A stretch of DNA of 64,000 nt from Myxococcaceae bacterium JPH2 (GTDB lineage: Bacteria > Myxococcota > Myxococcia > Myxococcales > Myxococcaceae), in NCBI GenBank assembly GCA_016458225.1, contig JAEMGR010000003.1, positions 186,001 through 250,000 of the forward strand, given 5' to 3'. The translations under genes were made by a program, and so were the position numbers. Positions 25,778-34,711 of this stretch are shown here, piece after piece. Under the pieces are notes generated by a model. It did no database searches. It worked only from the letters and a program-made list of their open reading frames with translations, and had not been told where the DNA came from. Numbering within the stretch: position 1 is the first letter of the stretch; every line of letters begins with the position of its first letter.

Positions 25778-26426
25778 GCACCCGCATCCACGCGAGTCCG
25801 GCCAGCCAGCCGCCCAGCACGTCCGAGGGGTAGTGCACGCCCAGGTACACGCGCGTGACGCCGATGAGCAGACACAGCATGAGCGCCACACCGCGGAGAT
25901 AGGCGCGCGGACGTGAGTCCTCGGCGCGAGGGACCAGGACCCAGGCCAGCGTCAGGTACACGATGACGGACATCATCGCGTGGCCGCTCGGGAAGCTGAA
26001 GGACATCACCGCCGCGAGGTGCGGCACCACGGAGGGACGGGGTCGGCCCACCGCGAACTTGAACAGCGTGTTGAGGCCCCAGCCCAGCAACACCCCGCTG
26101 CCGAGCCACACCGCGTCGCGCCGTCGCCGCGAGCTCCACAGGAAGCCGCACGCGCCCACCGTGACGAGCGTCAGGACCGGCGCGCCCCCGAGGGACGTGA
26201 CGTCGCGGGCGGCCTCCGCCATCCAGCGCGGGCCCCGAGGAACCGACACATCCTCCGGGCGACGCAAGGCCCGGACCGCGCGCTCATCGAGCGACTGCGT
26301 CGCACCCAGCGACACCGAGGTCGCCGCGGCCAGGAACCCCAGCGCGCTGACGATGATTCCGGTCCATCCCGCGATGCGCCGTGCTCGTTTCTCGCTGCCA
26401 CCGGACACACCCTGCCGCTGCTCCAT
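25701..26426 (-). CDS. PAP2-family membrane phosphatase
   Basis: 241 residues from the ATG at 26426; an ATG at 26465 is an alternative, and neither has a strong ribosome-binding site. A polytopic membrane protein with the three PAP2 motifs: KFAVGRPRP, FPSGHAMM and TRVYLGVHYPSDVLGG. Such enzymes dephosphorylate phosphatidate, undecaprenyl pyrophosphate or lipid A in the periplasm. Substrate unknown here. The 3' end overlaps the lipase foldase gene on the other strand by 77 bases. Confidence 0.87.
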   Translation of the reverse strand: MEQRQGVSGGSEKRARRIAGWTGIIVSALGFLAAATSVSLGATQSLDERAVRALRRPEDVSVPRGPRWMAEAARDVTSLGGAPVLTLVTVGACGFLWSSRRRRDAVWLGSGVLLGWGLNTLFKFAVGRPRPSVVPHLAAVMSFSFPSGHAMMSVIVYLTLAWVLVPRAEDSRPRAYLRGVALMLCLLIGVTRVYLGVHYPSDVLGGWLAGLAWMRVLRAWAAGPARRPSHPGPEHARAPRD

Positions 26427-26583
26427 GCGCGAGGACACTGGCGCCCGCGAGGCCTGTCTGTCCATCCGAACGGCGCACGACCGTGCCCCGCACACGGCGC
26501 CAGACACAGGACGGCCTTGGCAGCCGGCGCACGAACAGTCGTTCCACTCCGTGCCCCGACTGGCACTGTTCGAGACGCGAGGC

Positions 26584-27321
26584 TCAGTGCGTGGGTGACG
26601 GCTCCAGCAACAGGCCGTCCACGACGCCGTAGGCATAGGCGGCCAGAAAGGCATAGGCCCCCGCGACCCAGGCCACGTTGAGCGCTCGGGCCGTGCCTGC
26701 ATCGGCCGCGCTGTAGCGACCATCCGGACCGCGCATCGCCATCGCCGTCCCCAACGAGGCCCCCGACACCGCCAGACACACGCCCTGCGTCACCGCCAAG
26801 GCCGTGCCCACCGCAGGCCGCCCATGCCGGAAGTGCCCCACGCCCAACGGCGCCAGGTACCACGCTCGCGAAGGTCCCGGCATCGCGGCGGGCGTGACAG
26901 CCTTCGGACTCGTGGCTCCACCCATCGCGCTCACGACAGGGCGCGCGTCGGGAATGAGGCGAGGATGGCGCTCCATCGCGAGCGCTGCGATGCGTTCAGC
27001 CTGGGCTGTCCGCACGCGCTCGACGAAGGCGATGAAGTCGGGCGGATACTGGAGCGGATCCAAGCGCGCGGTCCCGTCAACGGCGGCCAGTCCGCGCACC
27101 ACCTCGGTCTCCGCGCGCGTCGGATCCTCCTGCGCGTGATACGTCGCGGCCAGGAGCAGATGCGCCTCGGACTCCAACGCATCGCCATCCAGGCGCATGG
27201 GATAGAGCAGGGCCTCCAGCGACGTGCGCGCCTGAGCGAGGTCTCCGGATTCGTAGGCCGCTCGCGCCGGGTCGAGCACCGACGCGGCCAGGAGCACCGC
27301 CACCACGGGCAGCCCCATCAT
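26584..27321 (-). CDS. Membrane protein of unknown function, coupled to Ser/Thr kinase
   Basis: 245 residues. A signal-like N-terminus (MMGLPVVAVLLAASVLDPA) and a TPR-like helical part (AAYESGDLAQARTSLEALL, about 20-110) are followed by a linker and two or three hydrophobic helices (GTALAVTQGVCLAVSGASLG and the C-terminal AWVAGAYAFLAAYAYGVVDG). The ATG overlaps the TGA of the kinase gene (ATGA), so the two are translationally coupled and probably act together, for example as a kinase target or accessory. No named family recognised. Confidence 0.7.
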   Translation of the reverse strand: MMGLPVVAVLLAASVLDPARAAYESGDLAQARTSLEALLYPMRLDGDALESEAHLLLAATYHAQEDPTRAETEVVRGLAAVDGTARLDPLQYPPDFIAFVERVRTAQAERIAALAMERHPRLIPDARPVVSAMGGATSPKAVTPAAMPGPSRAWYLAPLGVGHFRHGRPAVGTALAVTQGVCLAVSGASLGTAMAMRGPDGRYSAADAGTARALNVAWVAGAYAFLAAYAYGVVDGLLLEPSPTH

Positions 27322-29426
27322 GGCGCGTCCTCCAACACCACCTCGATGCGCTGCCCCGCCACGCCCTCCACCTCGCGCTGCACCGGTGCCTCTCCCGAGC
27401 TGCGCGCCGTGATGAGGTGACGGCCATGCTCGACTCGGAGTGGCGCGGACAGGGGCGCGGTTCCCACCTCCACGCCGTCCACGAACACGCGCGCGCCCGG
27501 GCGGGCCTTCACGAGCACCTCCGCCTTGCGCACCGGCAGCACCACTTCCCGCGCGACCGTCTCGCCCGCGCCAAGCGTGACCGACAGTTCCACCGCGTCG
27601 CAGAGCGGATTGACGAGCCGGAGGTGGTGCGTGCCTGGAGGCAACGACAGCTCTCGAACGCGCGGCGTGTAGCCTCGGCTTTGACCTTCCACGAAGACTT
27701 CGGCCCAGGGGCGCGTCGTCACTCGCAAGGTGGCTCGGGCTGCCTCCGCTGTCGGCACCTCCGTGGGGGAAGGGCTTCCAGCGTTGGGGTTCGCGGGCGC
27801 GGCATCATGCGCATTCGCGCGAACCGCGTCGTTCGCGCTCACCGGCTGCACATCTCGCGCGCCGGCCATGCTCCCTCCCGCGCGCGAACCACCGATGGCC
27901 GCCGTCTCCACGGTTCCGGACGACGTTGAATCGGGTGCAGCGCCTCGCCCACTGGGAGCGCGCTCGGGCGATGCCGGACCTCGGCCATCGCGCGTACCCG
28001 TCCGAACCGGGTTCGCGGGCGGCACGGTGGATGTTCCATCCGCCGGGAGCGGCGCGGCCCCATTCGCACCGCCACCTTGCACCGCGTGGGAACCGGCTCG
28101 CGTCTCGTCAGCACCTTCGCCCGTGCTCGGGGACCCTGCCTTCACGCCGTCACGCGGAGCCGTGGCCCCTTCCACCCCGTCACTCCCCGGGACTGGCGGG
28201 GCGCGCGAACCTCTCGGCGCGGTGGGGGGATGGACTGCCTCCGTGGATGCCATGTCGCGTCCGGACGGCGCCGGCGCCGAGACATTCAGCGCGGCGTCAT
28301 GAACCGACGACGCGACCACCCACCCGCCCACGCCCACCACGCACACGCCCGCCCCGAGCGCCACGCCCTTCCACGGGCCCCACGCTCGGCGCGTCCCTCG
28401 CCGTCCTCGCAGCAGGGACACCACCTCGGGCGAGCCGGGACGCAGGGCCATCGCCGCGTTCAGGACCCTCGCGGCCTTCGCGCCCTCGCCTCGGTCCAGG
28501 AGCGCGCGGCCCTCGGCCAGCAGGGAATCAAAGCGCGCGTGCCTCCACTCCTGGGCGCGTTGGGCCGGCGCCAGGAAGAACGACCGCGACATCTCCGCCG
28601 GCGGGCCCACCTGACGCGCGAGAACCTCCGCCAGCGCTTCCGCCAACGCGCCACCGTCCACCGGGCGCGCTCGCGCATCACGCGCCAGACACCTCGCCAC
28701 CAGCTCCACCACCGAAGCAGGTGTCCCCGGCGCGACCTCCGCGAGCGACGGCGCGTCCTTCGTCATCACCGTCGCCACGAGCTGCGCCGTGCCCTGGCCC
28801 GCGTGCGGCAGCGTCCCCGCGCACAGCTCGAACAGGATGACGCCCACCGCATACACGTCCGAGGCTGGCGAGAACGCCCCCGTGTCGATGCGCTCCGGCG
28901 CCATGTACGGCAGCGAGCCGGTGATTCCTCCCGTGCTGGTCAGCCGCTCCTGGTCCGCCAGCGCGGCGATGCCGAAGTCCGCCAGCTTCAGCGGGCCTCC
29001 CTCCGCCACCAGCACGTTCTCCGGCTTCACGTCCCGGTGGACGATGTCTCGCGCGTGCGCCGCCCCCAGGGCCCGTGACAGCTCCCAGGCCAGGACCAGC
29101 GCGGCCTCCACGGGGACGGGCGCCAGGGACTCGGCCAGGGCGCGCAGGTGCTGACCTTGCACCCACTCGCAGACGAGGTACGGGCCGTGCGCCGCGTCCT
29201 CGCCGTAGTCGTGGACCTCCAGGACGTTGGGGTGCTTGAGCGAGGCCGCCAGCTCCGCCTCGCGACGGAAGCGCTCCGCGCGCCGTCCGTCGCCTCCGGG
29301 ATGCATCCGCTTGACCGCCACGGGTCGAGACAGGCGCAGGTCGGTGGCCAGATACACCGTCGCCATGCCGCCCCGGCCCAGCTCACGCTCCAGGCGGTAG
29401 CGGCCCGCCAGCACTTCACCCGTCAT
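27318..29426 (-). CDS. Transmembrane Ser/Thr protein kinase with PEGA domains
   Basis: 702 residues. The kinase domain (about 1-275) has LGRGGMATVYLA, VAVKRMHPGG, HRDVKPENVL, DFGIAAL and YMAPERI. After a short helical part, one membrane helix (about 350-372, ALGAGVCVVGVGGWVVASS) separates it from a long Ser/Thr/Gly/Ala linker and two C-terminal PEGA repeats (ATLRVTTRPWAEVFVEGQ and VLVKARPGARVFVDGVEVGT). PEGA domains are small beta modules of envelope proteins and may bind surface structures. This cytoplasmic kinase/periplasmic sensor layout is typical of myxobacterial kinases. The next gene starts inside its stop codon. Confidence 0.92.
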   Translation of the reverse strand: MTGEVLAGRYRLERELGRGGMATVYLATDLRLSRPVAVKRMHPGGDGRRAERFRREAELAASLKHPNVLEVHDYGEDAAHGPYLVCEWVQGQHLRALAESLAPVPVEAALVLAWELSRALGAAHARDIVHRDVKPENVLVAEGGPLKLADFGIAALADQERLTSTGGITGSLPYMAPERIDTGAFSPASDVYAVGVILFELCAGTLPHAGQGTAQLVATVMTKDAPSLAEVAPGTPASVVELVARCLARDARARPVDGGALAEALAEVLARQVGPPAEMSRSFFLAPAQRAQEWRHARFDSLLAEGRALLDRGEGAKAARVLNAAMALRPGSPEVVSLLRGRRGTRRAWGPWKGVALGAGVCVVGVGGWVVASSVHDAALNVSAPAPSGRDMASTEAVHPPTAPRGSRAPPVPGSDGVEGATAPRDGVKAGSPSTGEGADETRAGSHAVQGGGANGAAPLPADGTSTVPPANPVRTGTRDGRGPASPERAPSGRGAAPDSTSSGTVETAAIGGSRAGGSMAGARDVQPVSANDAVRANAHDAAPANPNAGSPSPTEVPTAEAARATLRVTTRPWAEVFVEGQSRGYTPRVRELSLPPGTHHLRLVNPLCDAVELSVTLGAGETVAREVVLPVRKAEVLVKARPGARVFVDGVEVGTAPLSAPLRVEHGRHLITARSSGEAPVQREVEGVAGQRIEVVLEDAP

Positions 29427-29474
29427 CGCGGCGCCATTCTCCGGGAGCGCCCCCCGCCAGGCAACCCGGGACGG

Positions 29475-30374
29475 CTACAGCTTGCAGGCCTTGGTGGTCC
29501 CCACCACCTCACAGGCCCCCAGCGCCCCTCCCGGGCAGTCCCGGTCGAGCGCGCACCGCTGCCGGCACCGCAAGACGCCCCCGGCCTCCCCCGACGGCAA
29601 GCACGACCCGCACCGCGCGCAGTCCAGCGAACTCTCGCACGTCAGCCCCAGCGTCTCCGGGACCTCCATGCAGTTCTCCACGCAGACCTCGTCCGCCGCG
29701 CAGCGGTACCCCGCGGAGCACGTGGACGCGTTGGGGTTGCAGGTCTGCTCGCACCGCTCCCGCTCGGGGTTGCAGAACACGTGGAGCGGACAGTCGAACG
29801 TGTCCGTGCAGTGACCGCCAATGCGCTTTCCCGGCTCGCAGAAGCCTTGCTGCCCGCAGCGCTCGTCCAACGCGCACGTGAAGTCCGTGGTGCAGCGCTC
29901 CTCCTCGCCTCCATCGACCTCCGTGCCCCCGTCCGTCGTCGAGCCCCCATCGGTCCCCGTCCCCCCGTCCGTCCGGGCCACGGGCAGACACGCGAACAGC
30001 GGCCCCGTGCGATTGGGCACCTGGCCACACGCATAGCCCGCGCGCGTGCACTCCGAGCCGCATGCGCGCAAGCACTGCCCCAAATCCAGCGCGCACACGC
30101 TCCCCGCTGGGCAGCCCTGAGTCGCCGAGCAGCGCATCAGGCAATAGCCCCCGGGGAAGCCCCCGCCGCAGTCCATTCCCGGGCCACAGTCCTCGTCCAC
30201 GCCGCACGCGGACCCCACGCGCTCGGCGCGCACCGCGACGCAGCCCCCCTGCACGCACGCCTCCCCTTCCGAGCAGGGAGCGTCATCATCACAGCGGACG
30301 CGGATGTCGAGCGGACAGCCCACCGCCAGGAGCAGCGCGGGGACCAGGACGAGGAGCGGAGCGAGACGAGGCAT
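29475..30374 (-). CDS. Large Cys-rich lipoprotein
   Basis: 299 residues from the ATG at 30374, chosen because a signal with lipobox (LVPALLLAVGC) follows directly. The mature protein is filled with Cys-x5-8-Cys repeats (CSEGEACVQGGC, CGVDEDCGPGMDC, CNPERERCEQTC and similar), the EB/Dickkopf-like disulfide modules frequent in myxobacterial surface proteins. A low-complexity spacer of TDGG repeats sits near the middle. Likely an exposed outer-membrane lipoprotein; function unknown. A second protein of this type is encoded just upstream (30470-31213). Confidence 0.78.
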   Translation of the reverse strand: MPRLAPLLVLVPALLLAVGCPLDIRVRCDDDAPCSEGEACVQGGCVAVRAERVGSACGVDEDCGPGMDCGGGFPGGYCLMRCSATQGCPAGSVCALDLGQCLRACGSECTRAGYACGQVPNRTGPLFACLPVARTDGGTGTDGGSTTDGGTEVDGGEEERCTTDFTCALDERCGQQGFCEPGKRIGGHCTDTFDCPLHVFCNPERERCEQTCNPNASTCSAGYRCAADEVCVENCMEVPETLGLTCESSLDCARCGSCLPSGEAGGVLRCRQRCALDRDCPGGALGACEVVGTTKACKL

Positions 30375-30469
30375 CGGAGCAGGGACCGACTCTACGCGGG
30401 CAGATGAGGAAGGGCAGCCTCGCGACGCGAGACCGCCCTCCCCCATTCACGCGTCGCGGTGAGCGTGCG

Positions 30470-31213
30470 TTACATGCACACGCCGGGCATGTTCGGCATG
30501 CCCTGCATGCACTGCTTGCTGAGGCACTGGTCGTTGTTCATGCACGGGAAGCCCGTCGAGCCCATGCTGCACATGCCCAGCACCTGGTTCGCCACGAACT
30601 TCACGCAGCTCCACTTGGAGGGGCAGTTCGCGTCCGTCTTGCAGACGCCCGGCATGCAGAAGCGGCCCTTGGCGGGGATGAAGCCATCGTTGCACACCGA
30701 ACCGGCCAGGCCCGTGGGGCACACGCCGTCCGCCGGGCACGCCGGGAAGCTGGCGCAGTAGGGCTTCTTGGAGCCCTCGTCGTCCGGGTCCGTGCAGACG
30801 GAGTACTTGTCACAGCCGTCGTTGAACGTGTTCGTGTCCACGGTGCAAGAGGCGGGGGCCTCGGGCGGCTTCAGGCTGCACAGGCCCTCCATGCAGAACT
30901 GGTTGGACTGGCACTGGCTGTCGGAGGTGCACGTCGGCACCACCTTGTTCTTGCAGTAGGACACGCCGCCCCCATCCGACGTGTCGCAGTACTGGTCCGC
31001 CGCGCAGTTGGCGTTGGACTGACAGCCAATGGCGCACAGGCCGTTGAAACAGAACTGGCCGGAGGGGCACGCATTGCTCGCGCTGCACAGCCCGCCGCCA
31101 TGCTGCGCGTTGTTGTCCTTGTCCCCACCACCGCCCTTGTCTCCACCATCGGAGCTGTCCCCGCAACCCACGACCGCCAACGCCAGGAACAGGCTCACCA
31201 CCATGTGCTTCAT
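30470..31213 (-). CDS. Cys-rich lipoprotein, probably sigma54-controlled
   Basis: 247 residues from the ATG at 31213, with AAGGAGAG eight bases upstream. The signal MKHMVVSLFLALAVVGC gives lipidation at Cys17, then a Gly/Asp-rich linker (SSDGGDKGGGGDKDNN) and Cys-rich modules (CPSGQFCFNGLCAIGC, CTSDSQCQSNQFCMEGLC, CKTDANCPSKWSC), ending in Met/Gln/Cys-rich CMQGMPNMPGVCM. Probably an outer-membrane surface lipoprotein; function unknown. A near-consensus sigma54 promoter lies at 31287-31301, and the gene just upstream on the same strand encodes a sigma54 activator. Confidence 0.8.
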   Translation of the reverse strand: MKHMVVSLFLALAVVGCGDSSDGGDKGGGGDKDNNAQHGGGLCSASNACPSGQFCFNGLCAIGCQSNANCAADQYCDTSDGGGVSYCKNKVVPTCTSDSQCQSNQFCMEGLCSLKPPEAPASCTVDTNTFNDGCDKYSVCTDPDDEGSKKPYCASFPACPADGVCPTGLAGSVCNDGFIPAKGRFCMPGVCKTDANCPSKWSCVKFVANQVLGMCSMGSTGFPCMNNDQCLSKQCMQGMPNMPGVCM

Positions 31214-31286
31214 GACCGGACTCTCCTTGAGAAATCGTTCGTGATGCGGCCGGCGCGATGCCGTCGCATGCCGAGGCACCCCCTTC

Positions 31287-31301
31287 GCAACCCGCGTGCC
31301 C
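31287..31301 (-). promoter_or_regulatory. Near-consensus sigma54 (-24/-12) promoter
   Basis: On the minus strand the site reads GGGCACGCGGGTTGC, matching the consensus TGGCACGNNNNTTGC at every fixed position except the first. The GG and GC dinucleotides have the required 10-base spacing. Predicted transcription start is near 31275, about 60 bases before the ATG of the Cys-rich lipoprotein. Confidence 0.75.
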
Positions 31302-31431
31302 ACCGCGCCGCAGGGCCAGGCCGCGTGCGATATCGCGGAGTTACGCGAGCAGACGTGCGCGCTGAGGCCTCCGGCTCGGGGGAAACGTGCCAGGGTTGGC
31401 ACGCGCGCGAGCGCTCCCTGTGGGCGGCGTG

Positions 31432-33156
31432 TCAGTCCCCCTCACCCAGGTAGCGGAACAGCGAGCGCAGGCCGATGCCCAGCGCCGCCGCCGCGTCCTT
31501 CTTGCTGCCGCCGCTGCGGGCAATGGCCTCGCGCACGTAGCGCTGCACGAAGGCGTCGCGCGCGTCCTCCAGCGGGACCATGGGCGCGCCGTCCGCCCCC
31601 AGCTCCAGGTCCTCGGGCCCCAGCAGCTCCCCCGAGGCGAGCACCGCCGCGCGCCGCACCCGCGAGATGAGCTCGCGCACGTTGCCGGGGAAGGGGTGGC
31701 CTCGCAGCGCCTCGGTGGCCTTCTGCGTGAAGCCCCGCGCCTTGCGCCCCTCCTGGCCCAGCACATGGTGCGCGAGCAGCAACACGTCCTCCCCCCGCTC
31801 GCGCAGGGGCGGCACGTCCACGCGCACTTCCTCCAAGCGGAAGAGGAGGTCCGCGCGGAAGGCGCCTCGCTCCACGGCGGCCTTCAAGGGCGCGTGGGTG
31901 GCGGACACCACGCGCATGTCCACGGGCCTCGGCTTGTGCTCCCCCAGCCGCGTCACCTCGCGCTCCTGCACCACGCGCAAGAGCCGCGACTGGAGCGCCA
32001 GCGGCATGTCCCCGATTTCATCCAGGAAGAGCGTGCCCCCGTCCGCCGCTTCCACCAGTCCAGCCCGGTCCGCGCCCGCTCCGGAGAAGGCGCCGCGCGC
32101 GTGGCCGAACAGCTCGCGCTCGATGAGCGTCTCCGGCAGCGCCGCGCAGTTGACCGCCACCAGCCGCCCGCGACGTCCGCTGTGGCGATGGAGCGCGCGC
32201 GCCACCAGCTCCTTGCCCGTGCCCGTCTCACCTTGAATGAGCACGTGCAGCGACGTGGGCCCCAGCCGCTCCACCTGCCGGTACAGCGCGCGCATGGCGG
32301 GGGACTCGCCGATGATTCCCTCGAAGGTGGCCGCCGCGATGCGCCGCGTGAGTCCCTCCACCTGCGCCCGCAGCTCGGTGAGTTCGCGCGAGGTGGCCAG
32401 GAGCATTGCCGCCAACGAGGAGACCGCGAGCGCCTCCTCCAGCTCCTCGGCCGTGAAGGCAGGAGCGCCCACGCATCGCCCCAGGTAGACCACGGCCTGG
32501 GGCGCGGACTCGGCGCGCAAGGGCAGCACCAGCGCGGACACCAATCGCAGCGCCACCACGCTGGGGGCTCCCGCCAACACCGCGTCCGCCGCGATGTCCG
32601 CCACCCGCACCGGCGCACCGGACGCCAGCACGCGATCCACCAGGCCGTCCGCCACGGCGGCCTCGGGCACCGGCCCCGTGGCGCACAGCACGCGGCGCTC
32701 GCGCCCCTCGGGGACCACCAGGAACGCGACGTCCGCGCTCACCGCATCCGCGAGGCCCCGCATCACCGCGTCGAGCAGCTCGCCCGCCGGACGACGCGCC
32801 AGGAGCAGCGACGCGAACCCCGCCATCACCTCCACGAGCCGCGCGCGCGAGCGGACCGGCGGACTCATCGCGACGGGCGCGGCCTCCGCCAGCTCCACCG
32901 TCACCGGGCCCACCGTGAAGCTGTCTCCGCTCGCGAGCTGCGCCACGTCCACGCGGCGCCCCCGCACCTTCACCTCGCAGCCCTTGCCCGCGGGCGACAC
33001 GCTCCACCCGCGCGCCTCGCGGAACAGGAGCGCATGACTGGGCTTCACCCCCGGCGCGTCGAGCACCACGTCGCACGCGGCATCCGCGCCCACCGAGAGC
33101 ACCGACTTGTCCAAAGGGAGACGGCGACCGTCGGGCAGGACGAGGACGAGGGACAT
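31432..33156 (-). CDS. Sigma54-dependent activator with FHA and GAF-like sensor domains
   Basis: 574 residues from the ATG at 33156 (MSLVLVLPDGRRLPL is the usual start of FHA-type activators). Residues about 1-95 form an FHA domain, which binds phosphothreonine and so links it to Ser/Thr kinases. About 125-280 is GAF-like. The AAA+ domain (about 300-520) has Walker A GETGTGKE, GAFSGA and FLDEIGDMPL. The C-terminal Fis helix-turn-helix (KKDAAAALGIGLRSLFRYL) is present. The sigma54-contact loop is GAFSGA, with Ser for Thr. The Cys-rich lipoprotein gene with a sigma54 promoter follows 218 bases downstream and is the obvious candidate target. Confidence 0.92.
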   Translation of the reverse strand: MSLVLVLPDGRRLPLDKSVLSVGADAACDVVLDAPGVKPSHALLFREARGWSVSPAGKGCEVKVRGRRVDVAQLASGDSFTVGPVTVELAEAAPVAMSPPVRSRARLVEVMAGFASLLLARRPAGELLDAVMRGLADAVSADVAFLVVPEGRERRVLCATGPVPEAAVADGLVDRVLASGAPVRVADIAADAVLAGAPSVVALRLVSALVLPLRAESAPQAVVYLGRCVGAPAFTAEELEEALAVSSLAAMLLATSRELTELRAQVEGLTRRIAAATFEGIIGESPAMRALYRQVERLGPTSLHVLIQGETGTGKELVARALHRHSGRRGRLVAVNCAALPETLIERELFGHARGAFSGAGADRAGLVEAADGGTLFLDEIGDMPLALQSRLLRVVQEREVTRLGEHKPRPVDMRVVSATHAPLKAAVERGAFRADLLFRLEEVRVDVPPLRERGEDVLLLAHHVLGQEGRKARGFTQKATEALRGHPFPGNVRELISRVRRAAVLASGELLGPEDLELGADGAPMVPLEDARDAFVQRYVREAIARSGGSKKDAAAALGIGLRSLFRYLGEGD

Positions 33157-33296
33157 GCCGCTCCACGTATAGAAGATGTGACACCTCCGGGGCGAGGCGT
33201 GCGCGCCTGGACTTCCGGCCTCACGCGGCGTTGTCTCGCGCGCCGGGACTGCTATCACCCGGCTCCCCCCTTTTCCCAAGGCCCGAGGACGCCTCC

Positions 33297-34703
33297 ATGG
33301 CCATCGCCACCATCGACCCGACGACGGGCCAGACGCTGCGCACCTTCGCCCCCCATACGGACGCCGAGGTGGAGCAGCGCCTGCGGCTCGCGGCGGAGAC
33401 GTTCCCCTCCTACCGGCGCACGTCCGTGGTCGAGCGCGCGAGCTGGCTGAAGCGCGCGGCGGAACTGCTGGAGGAGAACGCGGACCGCTACGGCCGGCTG
33501 ATGACGCTGGAGATGGGCAAGCCGCTGGAGTCCGCGCGCGCCGAGGCCCGCAAGTGCGCTACCGCCTGCCGCTACTACGTCACGCGCGGCGAGGCCCTGC
33601 TGCGCGACGAACCCATCGACATGGGGAGTGGACAGGCCTTCATCCACTACCAGCCGCTGGGCGCCGTGCTGGCCGTCATGCCGTGGAACTTCCCCTTCTG
33701 GCAGGTGGTGCGCTTCGCCGCGCCCGCGCTCATGGCGGGCAACGTGGCGCTGCTCAAGCACGCGGACAGCGTGCCCCAGTGCGCGCAGGCGCTGGAGGAG
33801 CTGTTCCACGAAGCGGGCTTCCCGCGCGGCGCGTTCCAGGTGCTGCGCGTGGAGGTGCCGCAAGTGGCGGGCATCATCGAGGACCCACGCGTGGCGGCGG
33901 TCACCCTCACCGGCAGCGAGCGCGCTGGACGCTCCGTGGGCGGCACCGCGGGCCGAGCCATCAAGAAGGTCGTGCTGGAGCTGGGCGGAAGCGACCCGTT
34001 CATCGTCATGCCGAGCGCGGACCTGGACCGCGCGGTGGAGACCGCCGTCACCGCCCGCCTCATCAACAACGGCCAGTCCTGCATCGCGGCCAAGCGCTTC
34101 ATCGTCGCCGAGTCGATCGCCGCGGAGTTCGAGCGCCGCTTCCTCGAGCGCATGGCCCGCATCGTGGTGGGAGACCCGACGGATCCGCAGGTGGAGGTGG
34201 GGCCGCTGGCCACGCTCTCCATCCTCGAGGGGCTGCGCGCGCAGGTGGACGCGAGCGTGAAGGCCGGCGCGCGGCTGTTGCTCGGCGGTGCGCCGCTGGA
34301 GCGCCCTGGATACTTCTACCCGCCCACCGTCCTGGCGGATCCACCGCCCACCTCGCCCGCCTTCCGCGAGGAGCTGTTCGGCCCGGTGGCCACGCTGCTG
34401 CGCGCGAGAGATGTCGACCACGCCATCCAGCTCGCCAACGCGACGCCCTTCGGATTGGGCGCCAGCGTGTGGACACGTGACGCGGCGGAGCAGCAGCAGC
34501 TCATCGACGGCATCGAGGCGGGCCTCGTGTTCGTCAACGAGATGGTGGCCTCGGATCCGCGCCTGCCCTTCGGCGGGGTGAAGCACTCCGGCCACGGGCG
34601 CGAGCTGGCCGCGCTGGGCCTGCGCGAGTTCATGAACGCCAAGTCGGTGCGCATCGGAGGGGGCACGGCGCGGGGGCCCTCGGCGGGCGCCGCCACCGAG
34701 TAG
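33297..34703 (+). CDS. gabD1: Succinate-semialdehyde dehydrogenase, GabD1 type
   Basis: 468 residues from the ATG at 33297. Oxidises succinate semialdehyde to succinate with NAD(P), linking GABA or 4-hydroxybutyrate breakdown to the TCA cycle. Characteristic strings shared with mycobacterial GabD1 are ATIDPTTGQTLRTF, VMPWNFPFWQVVRFAAPAL, LELGGSDPFIVMPSADLD (catalytic Glu) and NNGQSCIAAKRFIV (catalytic Cys). PFGGVKHSGHGREL closes the C-terminus. No gabT lies beside it. It is convergent with the next gene, eight bases apart. Confidence 0.9.
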   Translation: MAIATIDPTTGQTLRTFAPHTDAEVEQRLRLAAETFPSYRRTSVVERASWLKRAAELLEENADRYGRLMTLEMGKPLESARAEARKCATACRYYVTRGEALLRDEPIDMGSGQAFIHYQPLGAVLAVMPWNFPFWQVVRFAAPALMAGNVALLKHADSVPQCAQALEELFHEAGFPRGAFQVLRVEVPQVAGIIEDPRVAAVTLTGSERAGRSVGGTAGRAIKKVVLELGGSDPFIVMPSADLDRAVETAVTARLINNGQSCIAAKRFIVAESIAAEFERRFLERMARIVVGDPTDPQVEVGPLATLSILEGLRAQVDASVKAGARLLLGGAPLERPGYFYPPTVLADPPPTSPAFREELFGPVATLLRARDVDHAIQLANATPFGLGASVWTRDAAEQQQLIDGIEAGLVFVNEMVASDPRLPFGGVKHSGHGRELAALGLREFMNAKSVRIGGGTARGPSAGAATE

Positions 34704-34711
34704 CCTCGCCG

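Noticed and set aside
31395-31412. A second sigma54-like sequence, TTGGCACGCGCGCGAGCGC, on the plus strand
   Set aside because: GG to GC spacing is one base too long and it points into the antisense of the FHA activator gene.
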